A stretch of DNA of 5,735 nt, from assembly GCF_003474435.1 (NCBI RefSeq), contig NZ_QRNF01000080.1, positions 1-5,735 of the forward strand, in the 5' to 3' direction. Origin of the DNA: Ruminococcus sp. AF46-10NS. GTDB taxonomy: Bacteria > Bacillota > Clostridia > Lachnospirales > Lachnospiraceae. The notes below the pieces were generated by a model, which saw nothing but the letters and a program-made list of their open reading frames with translations, searched no databases and was not told the DNA's origin. A program made the position numbers and the translations under genes. Below are positions 1 to 5,577 of the stretch, one piece after another. Positions within the stretch are counted from its first letter, which is position 1. Every line of letters begins with the position of its first letter.

Positions 1-30
1 AACTATAATGAAATTTAAAGGAAAAGTCAA
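1..30 (+). repeat. Promoter/leader repeat, copy 1
   Basis: This 30-bp stretch matches positions 1452-1481 at 28 of 30 bases; the differences are at positions 12 and 21. It contains a perfect -10 hexamer, TATAAT (4-9), followed by an A-rich leader. The same element lies at the -10 and start of transcription of the cooC operon, so this copy is probably the promoter/leader of the DUF3786 transcription unit. The window edge cuts off any -35 box, and the repeat may extend further left. Confidence 0.75.
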
Positions 31-65
31 ATACAGGAATAAAAACTTACGGAGGATTGTCTAAT

Positions 66-107
66 ATGTTGATCGCAGGCAAGTTAAAAAGGAAATATAG
101 ACATTGA
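66..107 (+). CDS. Possible 13-codon leader peptide or gene remnant
   Basis: An ATG at 66 follows a GGAGG ribosome binding site (51-55) with a 10-base spacer and opens a 13-codon frame, MLIAGKLKRKYRH, ending in TGA at 105-107. It lies between promoter element copy 1 and the DUF3786 start, 40 bases before that ATG. The layout (element, about 20 bases, GGAGG, ATG) copies the layout in front of cooC. It could be a basic leader peptide, the decayed start of a gene once driven by this promoter, or chance. No stem-loop typical of attenuation was seen. Only the ribosome binding site and the position support it. Confidence 0.25.
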   Translation: MLIAGKLKRKYRH

Positions 108-147
108 TTATTATATGATGCGATAAAATATTTACAAAGGAGAACTT

Positions 148-774
148 ATGGAATACAAAAATCAAACAGAAAATCGTGCATTTCAGGAAATGTTGCAGGC
201 AGCAGTAAAACGGTTACAAAATCGTTCCGGAGAGGAGATTGCTGCAAAAAGCGGGACTGTTTTTCATAGCAGCCGAAATGTACTTGAGATAATGAGTTTT
301 TATGAAACGATTGAAATTCAACTTCCTGAATTCTATATTGACTCAGATATAGATGAATGGCATTATCTGACATTGTTGCATTATCTGGATATGGCCGATG
401 GCACAGAAGGCTCACAGAAGCTCATTACTTTTGGTAACCTGAAAGATGGATTGATACGGGGAACCAAGTTTGACCGGACAGCAGAGCAGAAACTGGAAAA
501 GCTTTTGCAGGATAAAGATCCTGAGAAAATTCAGAAAGCATGTACAAGTCTGGGTGCAGAATTCACAGAGACAAAGGCGGATCTGTGTGCTGTTTTTCCA
601 GTTCTGCCAAGATATCCGGTAACTTTAAAGATATGGTTTGCGGATGAAGAATTTCCTGCATCTGGAAAACTATTTCTTCAAGATCATGCCGATCATTATC
701 TGAGTGTAGAAGATGCAGTAACAGTCGGAGAAATCCTGCTGCAAAAATTATCGGAAGCATTTTCTTCCCTCTGA
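148..774 (+). CDS. DUF3786 domain-containing protein
   Basis: A soluble 208-residue protein recognised as DUF3786 from its conserved landmarks. These are the LLHYL segment (76-80) followed by a D/G-rich turn, the LITFGNLKDG segment (92-101; 'ISFREL' in other members), the FPVLPRYPV stretch (150-158), W163 with DEEFP (166-170), and the C-terminal HYLSVED (183-189). The N-terminal 50 residues look helical and charged. No signal peptide, membrane segment or cysteine cluster is present (only C132 and C147), so it lacks the Fe-S domain fused to some relatives. The start at 148 is set by AAAGGAGA at 136-142. The family has no established biochemical role; from memory it occurs in anaerobes with corrinoid or CODH-type genes. 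A promoter-leader element shared with the cooC operon suggests it acts with that operon. Its last 79 bp are overlapped by the convergent tetR gene. The family call is firm; the function is unknown. Confidence 0.88.
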   Translation: MEYKNQTENRAFQEMLQAAVKRLQNRSGEEIAAKSGTVFHSSRNVLEIMSFYETIEIQLPEFYIDSDIDEWHYLTLLHYLDMADGTEGSQKLITFGNLKDGLIRGTKFDRTAEQKLEKLLQDKDPEKIQKACTSLGAEFTETKADLCAVFPVLPRYPVTLKIWFADEEFPASGKLFLQDHADHYLSVEDAVTVGEILLQKLSEAFSSL

Positions 775-1343
775 TCATGAATCAGAAAACTTTCCAGTCC
801 GGCTTTGATAAATTTGTCAATTGTTGTCTGAATCTGTTGCCAGTCATTACAGTGATTGCGGAGCATCAGTCTGTTGATGGAAAGGCAGCCATTCATTTGA
901 AAATAAAAAACCGATTCTGCCTGCTCAAAGGTCAGGAGGCTGTGTGACATAAGCCAGGTCACATAGCCTTCTTTTGTATTTTCTGCTAATTTTTCCAGAA
1001 GAATGGGGGCAATTGCATCATCCAGAAACAGTGCCCTGTATTGTGATTCCATCTGTATTTTCTGACAGAACGGATAGGAACAGCTTTTTTGATTTAGACA
1101 GAATAAATGATCTACAGTTGTTAACATATCCTGAGTCATATCATTAAAAATATCTGATAATACATCATGGACATCGTAGTAATGAAGATAAAAAGTGCCA
1201 CGGTTGATTTCAGCATTTTTGCAGATCTCTGTAACTGTAATTTTCGTAAAACTTTTCTGCTTTAACAATTCTAAGAACGTATCTTTTATGGTTTGCCTGG
1301 TATAGCGGGTACGGCGATCTTGTTTTCTCGTTTTTTCTGACAT
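696..1343 (-). CDS. TetR/AcrR-family transcriptional regulator
   Basis: A 215-residue DNA-binding repressor or activator candidate. The basic N-terminus (residues 4-16, rich in K and R) leads into a TetR_N helix-turn-helix at about 35-58: ITVTEICKNAEINRGTFYLHYYDV, of which the FYLHYYDVHDVL part is diagnostic. The remainder is the variable, mostly helical ligand and dimerisation domain, with no DNA-binding motif. The start at 1343 is supported by AGGAG on the minus strand (complement of 1350-1354) with a 6-base spacer. The last 25 or so residues (from about QREENASDN) are low-complexity and lie antisense to the DUF3786 coding end, so the C-terminus may be a read-through extension. It is divergent from cooC and convergent with the DUF3786 gene, the usual position for a local regulator. 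The inverted repeats at 1379-1404 and 1443-1458 are plausible operators. The effector ligand cannot be predicted. Confidence 0.9.
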   Translation of the reverse strand: MSEKTRKQDRRTRYTRQTIKDTFLELLKQKSFTKITVTEICKNAEINRGTFYLHYYDVHDVLSDIFNDMTQDMLTTVDHLFCLNQKSCSYPFCQKIQMESQYRALFLDDAIAPILLEKLAENTKEGYVTWLMSHSLLTFEQAESVFYFQMNGCLSINRLMLRNHCNDWQQIQTTIDKFIKAGLESFLIHDQREENASDNFCSRISPTVTASSTLR

Positions 1344-1349
1344 TATATA

Positions 1350-1385
1350 CTCCTGTATTATTTGGTATCATATGATTTCTCAACA
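1350..1385 (-). promoter_or_regulatory. Possible tetR promoter
   Basis: Read on the minus strand, TTGTTG (complement of 1381-1386) stands 17 bases before AAATAA, close to the tetR ribosome binding site. A perfect 10-bp palindrome, ATCATATGAT (1367-1376), lies in the spacer and itself contains a TATGAT -10-like hexamer. The exact promoter is uncertain. The -35 overlaps one arm of the 1379-1404 inverted repeat, which would fit autoregulation. Confidence 0.35.
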
Positions 1386-1404
1386 ATTTTTCTGATGTGT
1401 TGAG
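1379..1404. promoter_or_regulatory. Candidate TetR operator (7-bp inverted repeat)
   Basis: CTCAACA (1379-1385) and TGTTGAG (1398-1404) are perfect inverted repeats separated by 12 bp. They sit 36-61 bp upstream of the tetR start codon and upstream of the cooC promoter. Two-fold symmetric sites of this size between a tetR gene and its divergent target are typical TetR operators. Assignment to this TetR is inference. Confidence 0.45.
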
Positions 1405-1432
1405 TAGCCATACAAATCTCACAGATTGATTA

Positions 1433-1460
1433 TTGTAATTCATATAGTAACAACTATAAT
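1433..1460 (+). promoter_or_regulatory. Promoter of the cooC operon
   Basis: TTGTAA (1433-1438) and a consensus TATAAT (1455-1460) are separated by 16 bp, a good vegetative sigma-A promoter, with a predicted start near 1467. The -10 lies inside the repeat shared with 1-30. An inverted repeat, TATAGT-AACA-ACTATA (1443-1458), covers the spacer and most of the -10, so a bound protein would block RNA polymerase. Confidence 0.65.
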
Positions 1461-1481
1461 GAGATTTAAAGAAAAAGTCAA
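1452..1481 (+). repeat. Promoter/leader repeat, copy 2
   Basis: Matches 1-30 at 28 of 30 bases. It begins three bases before the -10 hexamer and runs through the predicted start into the 5' leader. The similarity stops about 20 bases before the AGGAGG of cooC, so it is a conserved promoter/leader block and not a gene duplication. Strong sequence match; the regulatory role is inferred. Confidence 0.75.
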
Positions 1482-1511
1482 CATATTGTTCAGAATTTTA
1501 GGAGGAAAAAC

Positions 1512-2282
1512 ATGGGACATGTAATTGCAGTATCAGGAAAAGGCGGCGTAGGAAAAACTACACTTTGTGGATTATTGATCCAGTATTTGTGTGAAAGTGG
1601 GAAATGTCCGGTTCTGGCCGTGGATGCAGATGCGAATGCCAATTTAAATGAAGTGCTCGGTGTTGAGCCGGAGATCACACTTGGGGAGCTGAGAGAAGAA
1701 ATTGAGCGGGCAGGCGTAGACCCACGATATCAGATTCCCTCCGGTATGACAAAACAGGCATATCTGGAAATGCGTCTTTCTGATGCGATTGCAGAAGAAG
1801 ACGATTATGATCTGATGGTAATGGGGCGAACCCAGGGACAGGGCTGCTATTGTTTTGTAAATGGTCTTGTACAGACCCAGGTTCAGAAACTGCAAAGCCA
1901 TTATCCATATATTGTGGTTGATAACGAAGCAGGTATGGAACATATCAGCAGAGGAATCCTGCCAATGATGGAAGTTGCGATTCTTGTAAGTGACTGTTCC
2001 AGAAGAGGTGTTCAGGCAGCCGGACGTATTGCAAAGCTGATGAAGGAGTTAAACTTTAAACCACAGAAAACTGGATTAATCGTGAATCGTGTTCCAGATG
2101 GAAAACTGGATGCCGGAACTCTGGAAGAAATCCGAAATCAGGGACTGGAACTGTTAGGGGTTGTACCACATGATGACCAGGTATATCAGTATGACTGTGC
2201 TGGAAAGCCGATCATACGGCTTCCGAAAGATTCTCCTGTAAGAAGTGCACTGGGAGAAATTGTAAAGAAGTTAGGATTGTGA
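1512..2282 (+). CDS. cooC: CooC-like CO dehydrogenase/nickel-site maturation ATPase
   Basis: A 256-residue cytoplasmic P-loop ATPase of the MinD/ParA (SIMIBI) class. The deviant Walker A, GKGGVGKTT (9-17), has the signature lysine K10; VDADANANL (37-45) is the switch/A' segment. GQGCYCFVNG (109-118) holds the C112-x-C114 pair that CooC dimers use to bind metal, and DNEAGMEHISR (137-147) is the classical CooC/AcsF signature. VNRVPDG (191-197) forms the base-binding part. Known CooC and AcsF proteins drive ATP-dependent nickel insertion into the CODH C-cluster or into acetyl-CoA synthase. The start at 1512 follows AGGAGG (1500-1505) with a 6-base spacer. It is the first gene of a four-gene run and divergent from tetR. 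No cooS/acsA/acsB lies in the window, so the client is unknown and could be another Ni or Fe-S enzyme. The family call is firm; the precise client is inferred. Confidence 0.9.
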   Translation: MGHVIAVSGKGGVGKTTLCGLLIQYLCESGKCPVLAVDADANANLNEVLGVEPEITLGELREEIERAGVDPRYQIPSGMTKQAYLEMRLSDAIAEEDDYDLMVMGRTQGQGCYCFVNGLVQTQVQKLQSHYPYIVVDNEAGMEHISRGILPMMEVAILVSDCSRRGVQAAGRIAKLMKELNFKPQKTGLIVNRVPDGKLDAGTLEEIRNQGLELLGVVPHDDQVYQYDCAGKPIIRLPKDSPVRSALGEIVKKLGL

Positions 2283-2332
2283 GTTGGAGGATTGAAAGTT
2301 TGAAGATTGAGTAAACAGAAATATTATCTGAT

Positions 2333-2345
2333 TTGGTATAACCAA
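2333..2345. other. Small inverted repeat in the cooC-moxR gap
   Basis: TTGGT-ATA-ACCAA forms a perfect 5-bp inverted repeat with a 3-base loop, 23 bases before the moxR start. No T-run follows, so it is not an intrinsic terminator. It could be a weak RNA-processing or stability hairpin, or chance. This 85-bp gap is the longest in the operon. Confidence 0.3.
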
Positions 2346-2367
2346 TTGCAAAGAAAGGAATATCTTC

Positions 2368-3300
2368 ATGAGAAATCATTGGACAGAAATAGAAAAATAT
2401 TTAGAAGATCAGAAGATAGCGCAGGAACTGATTGGAGAACTGAGAGATTTTCACATGCGTTATGAGGTAGAGGATCAGGTAAAGGAACGGGTAGAAAAAC
2501 CGGATATCCTATTTTATGGGAAAAAGATTCTGGAAATGTCAATAGCAGCGCTTCTTCAGGGAGATAACCTGTTACTTTCCGGTGCGAAAGCTACAGGAAA
2601 AAATGTACTATGTGAGACACTGGCATGGATATTTGGAAGACCGGAATACGCCATTTCTTTTCATGTAAATACAGACAGTGCCGATCTGATTGGAACGGAT
2701 ACCTTTATAAATAATGAGGTTCGCCTTCGGAAAGGTCCCATCTACCAATGCGCGGAATTTGGAGGATTTGGAATCCTGGACGAAATCAATATGGCAAAAA
2801 ATGATGCGGTTTCTGTACTGCATGCCACACTGGATCATCGGCGCAGAATTGATATTCCAGGATATAACAGGATTTTACTTCATCCGGCAACACGATTTAT
2901 AGGCACGATGAATTATGGTTACGCAGGTACCAGAGAGCTAAATGAAGCATTGGTTTCAAGGTTTATGGTAATTGATATGCCTGAAATGAATGAGGATAGT
3001 GTCCTTTTTGTATTAAGACAACATTTTCCAGATGGGGAAAAAAGTGCACTGAAAGCTTTTGCAGGACTGTTTCTGGATTTGCAGATCAAAGCTTATCATG
3101 GAGAAATCTCAACAAAATCTCTTGACCTGAGAGGATTGGTTTCTGCTGTAAAAGCAACAAGAAGCGGACTTTCTCCAATTGATGCAGTCCGGATGGGAAT
3201 CATAAATAAAAGTTTTGATGTATTTGAAAAAGAGATCGTAGAAGATGTGGTTTCTACCAGAATCCCATCTTCCTGGACCGGAAAAGACATATGGGGGTAA
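2368..3300 (+). CDS. MoxR-family AAA+ ATPase (NorQ/CbbQ/CoxD-like)
   Basis: A 310-residue soluble AAA+ ATPase. After a helical N-terminus (1-50) come a Walker A of the form GAKATGKNV (72-80), a pre-Walker B insert with HVNTDSADLIGTD (99-111), Walker B FGILDEIN (134-141; D138/E139), and sensor 1 in FIGTMNYGYAG (178-187; N182). An arginine-finger region LVSRF (195-199; R198) and a sensor 2-like LDLRGL (252-257; R255) follow. The residue after the P-loop lysine is N79, not T/S; I recall the same 'GKN' in some Firmicute MoxR relatives, so the protein is probably active. MoxR proteins form hexamers that, with a VWA partner, activate or insert metal into client enzymes (NorQ/NorD, CbbQ/CbbO, CoxD/CoxE). 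The start at 2368 follows AAGGAA (2354-2359). The stop is 6 bases from the VWA gene, which is the expected partner. Confidence 0.9.
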   Translation: MRNHWTEIEKYLEDQKIAQELIGELRDFHMRYEVEDQVKERVEKPDILFYGKKILEMSIAALLQGDNLLLSGAKATGKNVLCETLAWIFGRPEYAISFHVNTDSADLIGTDTFINNEVRLRKGPIYQCAEFGGFGILDEINMAKNDAVSVLHATLDHRRRIDIPGYNRILLHPATRFIGTMNYGYAGTRELNEALVSRFMVIDMPEMNEDSVLFVLRQHFPDGEKSALKAFAGLFLDLQIKAYHGEISTKSLDLRGLVSAVKATRSGLSPIDAVRMGIINKSFDVFEKEIVEDVVSTRIPSSWTGKDIWG

Positions 3301-3306
3301 ACTTGT

Positions 3307-5124
3307 ATGGAGGATGTCAGATGGCCGGCGGAACAACTGGAAGAACATCGTCTGGAGGTCAGCAATCGTATCAGAAATCTTTTTTGGACAGTCAGTGGTG
3401 ATTATGATATAGAATTTGAACCGGACACAGAAAAATATGTTTATTCAAAACAAACGGTTCTATATGAGGCAGTGAAGCAGGGTGCCTTTGCACGATATTT
3501 TGATCAGAAGAAACTTGGCATGTATTTGATGAAAAAAATACATTTTTCTGCTGGAGAAGATATGCTTTTGCCTCTTGCTGGATTATGCATGGATGCTGCA
3601 GTGAATCGTTTTATCATTCGAGAACGTTTGGGAACAAAGGAAATCAGAGAACAGGCATTCGGAGAATTGGAAAAGGCCGAGGAAGAGCAGATATCAGATA
3701 ATGCTGGAACAGACCTGATTCACAGGATTAGGCTTTTGTATATACGGCATGTTCTGGAGAACACAGACGATGAGGGAATGGATCCGCAGGCAGAGATTGC
3801 ATTGTACAAGATTCTTTCTCTGAAGGATGCAGAAAATACGGAAGATGTCATAAACGTGATAGATGAGATTTATAATCATGTTCTGGATCCCTCTTTTGAA
3901 AAAAAGAATGGAAATCTGGAGAAGATTCTGAATTTACCGGATATGGCATTGGTCAATGACGCGTGGCAGAAATGCATGACGGATGAACAGATGGAAGACA
4001 TCATTCAAAAATATCTTTCTAATATCAAAAAAAAGATGATGAGTCTGGATATCAGAAATCACAAGAAAAAAAGATTTTATTTCTCTCCGGAAAATGAAGA
4101 AGTTCCGGAAAGCTCGGAGAATATAAATCCACAGGCAGTGCGACGGATACGGGAATATGTGGAACTGAATTACGGAAAATCGTATCTAAGTGAATCGGAG
4201 CAGGCCAGAGTCAACCGGAAATTTTGTACAGGAATCCATAAAAACTGTATCCTGTATCTTACAGATGGAATTTTACAGAGCCCTGTGATAAAAAATAATC
4301 AATACCGTTTTTCTCAGCTGCAGTTTGAAAAAAATAAAGCTTATTATGGAAATAATCACTGGATCATCAAAAGAAATATTTCTGTGTTGGCAGAGTCACT
4401 GAAACGGGCACTTATAATCCGAAAGGATGATTTTGTCAGCAGATCTGATGCGGGGCAGCTTGTTCCTGAAAGGTTATGGAAAATTGGAAGAACAGACGAT
4501 GACAAGTTATTTAATAGAAAAAAGAGATCAGAAGATTCTGAGTTTGTGATAGACGTCCTGCTTGATTCCAGTGGTTCCCAGGCTGGCAGACAGGCTCAGG
4601 TAGCGGCGCAGGGATATATTATCAGTGAAGCATTAAGCCAGGCAGGAATTCCTCATCGGGTGACAGGATACTGTGCTTTCTGGGGATATACAGTACTTCA
4701 GAGATTTCGGGATTATGAAGATCCAAGGGAAACAAATGAAAGAATCTTTCAATTTCGGGCGTATGCCAATAACAGAGATGGGCTTGCACTGAAAACAGTC
4801 TGTTCCTCTCTCATGGAACGACCGGAAAAAAATAAGATTTTAATCGTATTAAGTGATGGAAAACCCTGTGATATGAGCATACAACGACCAGGAACCCGCC
4901 AACCCAAGATCTATGACGGAGAAGGAGCTGTGAAAGATACTGCATATGAGGTGCGTCGTGCCAGAAATCAGGGAATTTTCGTAATTGGTATTTTTGTAGG
5001 GAATGAAGAAGAGCTCTCCGTGGAAAAGAGGATCTATGGAAAAGACTTTGCCTATATTCGTAATATCAGCAATTTTTCCCGTATGGTAGGAACTTTTTTG
5101 CGAAGACAAATTGATATGGAATGA
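3307..5124 (+). CDS. VWA-domain protein, CobT/NorD-like partner of the MoxR ATPase
   Basis: A 605-residue soluble protein. Residues 1-410 are a charged, largely helical region with acidic (120-190) and basic (240-256, 404-407) stretches and no domain I can name. Residues 413-600 form a von Willebrand A domain with a complete-looking MIDAS: DSSGS (420-424), NNRDGLAL (488-495) corresponding to the N-x-DGEAL of CobT/NorD, and LSDGKPCD (515-522). The following IYDGEGAVKDTAYEVRRAR stretch (535-553) also matches that group. There is no signal peptide or membrane segment. In known systems the MIDAS metal contacts the client or the AAA+ ring, and the two proteins work as a chelatase or activase. The start at 3307 follows GGGGG (3293-3297) with a 9-base spacer; other nearby ATGs (3314, 3321) are out of frame. 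It lies 6 bases after moxR, so it is probably translationally coupled. The domain call is firm; the client is unknown. Confidence 0.9.
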   Translation: MEDVRWPAEQLEEHRLEVSNRIRNLFWTVSGDYDIEFEPDTEKYVYSKQTVLYEAVKQGAFARYFDQKKLGMYLMKKIHFSAGEDMLLPLAGLCMDAAVNRFIIRERLGTKEIREQAFGELEKAEEEQISDNAGTDLIHRIRLLYIRHVLENTDDEGMDPQAEIALYKILSLKDAENTEDVINVIDEIYNHVLDPSFEKKNGNLEKILNLPDMALVNDAWQKCMTDEQMEDIIQKYLSNIKKKMMSLDIRNHKKKRFYFSPENEEVPESSENINPQAVRRIREYVELNYGKSYLSESEQARVNRKFCTGIHKNCILYLTDGILQSPVIKNNQYRFSQLQFEKNKAYYGNNHWIIKRNISVLAESLKRALIIRKDDFVSRSDAGQLVPERLWKIGRTDDDKLFNRKKRSEDSEFVIDVLLDSSGSQAGRQAQVAAQGYIISEALSQAGIPHRVTGYCAFWGYTVLQRFRDYEDPRETNERIFQFRAYANNRDGLALKTVCSSLMERPEKNKILIVLSDGKPCDMSIQRPGTRQPKIYDGEGAVKDTAYEVRRARNQGIFVIGIFVGNEEELSVEKRIYGKDFAYIRNISNFSRMVGTFLRRQIDME

Positions 5125-5140
5125 AAATGGAGGAATCACT

Positions 5141-5335
5141 ATGGGTAAAATTGAATTTGCCAATTGCCAGGATGTAAGAAATCAGAAAAAGATACAGGAA
5201 TTAGATTGTCCACGCTGTCATGAACCGGGAGGCATTGAAGCCTTTGTGAAAGACGGGATACTTGCAGAGGACGGAGTATGTGATAACTGTGGATATATTC
5301 TTCCAGAAGGAACAGAACTGGAGGAAGTGGAATAA
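5141..5335 (+). CDS. Small four-cysteine zinc-ribbon protein
   Basis: A 64-residue acidic protein with CPRC (23-26) and CDNCG (47-51): two CxxC knuckles 20 residues apart, as in zinc ribbons and loosely as in rubredoxins. An additional C9 and H27 could take part in metal binding. The start at 5141 is chosen because GGAGG (5129-5133) lies 7 bases upstream; an in-frame ATG at 5111 would overlap the VWA gene and lacks a site. The gene follows the VWA stop by 16 bases and ends the operon. It could be a metal carrier, a scaffold or a client-adapter for the CooC/MoxR/VWA machine. No named family is recognised, so no function is assigned beyond metal binding, which is itself predicted from the cysteines. 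Confidence 0.8.
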   Translation: MGKIEFANCQDVRNQKKIQELDCPRCHEPGGIEAFVKDGILAEDGVCDNCGYILPEGTELEEVE

Positions 5336-5357
5336 GAAGCATTTAAGGAGATGTAGT

Positions 5358-5543
5358 TTAGTATCGTTGATTAATAGATCCAATATCTATATAACAGAAA
5401 TCATCCGCAGGTTTCATTTGCTCTCTATTGTAAACAATTCTTCCTAACCTTACCCATTCCCAACTCTCTGGAATCTCAAATGGTACTTCATCCGCAATAC
5501 ATATTGGTTCGTTCTTTCCAATATTTTCATAAGGCAAATTATG
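5358..5543 (-). pseudogene. hsdS: Truncated type I restriction specificity subunit (HsdS) fragment
   Basis: The minus strand is open from about 5588 to a TAA at 5358-5360. The 61 residues from 5543 down read like the region before and into the first target-recognition domain of HsdS: NLPYENIGKNEPI, then DEVPFEIPESWEWVRLG, then DFCYIDIGSIN. Intact HsdS proteins have about 400 residues, with a conserved N-terminal region before this and the rest of TRD1 after it. Here there is no upstream start (the only Met is internal), a TGA at 5589-5591 closes the frame upstream, and the stop comes right after the GSIN segment. The fragment cannot work alone. It lies inverted, 22 bp after the zinc-ribbon stop. 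It may be debris of a lost restriction locus or a silent recombination cassette. Confidence 0.8.
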
Positions 5544-5544
5544 G

Positions 5545-5573
5545 ATACTTAATAAAGCAATATATGCTATACT
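5545..5573 (+). promoter_or_regulatory. Possible extended -10 promoter
   Basis: TGCTATACT (5565-5573) is an extended -10 (TGn plus TATACT). The hexamer 17 bp upstream, ATACTT (5545-5550), is a poor -35. It would start a transcript near 5580 that covers the foldable segment at 5578-5735. It overlaps the upstream end of the broken hsdS frame. Weak evidence, based on the motif and its position. Confidence 0.3.
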
Positions 5574-5577
5574 GAGA

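Noticed and set aside
1644..1943. Long minus-strand frames inside cooC, and similar ones inside moxR and vwa
   Set aside because: They are antisense shadows of genes with clear domain motifs on the plus strand. They have no ribosome binding sites and no recognisable domains.
1512..2282. ParA/MinD chromosome or plasmid partition protein
   Set aside because: The C-x-C pair and DNEAGMEHISR are CooC signatures, and no parB or parS-like element is nearby.
2333..2345. Terminator between cooC and moxR
   Set aside because: The TTGGT-ATA-ACCAA hairpin has only 5 bp and no T-run, so read-through and a single operon are more likely.
5111..5140. Upstream in-frame ATG (5111) as the start of the zinc-ribbon protein
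   Set aside because: It overlaps the VWA coding end and has no ribosome binding site. GGAGG at 5129-5133 points clearly to ATG 5141.
5262..5447. Plus-strand open frame running from inside the zinc-ribbon gene into the hsdS remnant
   Set aside because: It is a frame shadow: it overlaps the zinc-ribbon gene out of frame, then lies antisense to recognisable HsdS codons. It has no ribosome binding site and no family resemblance.
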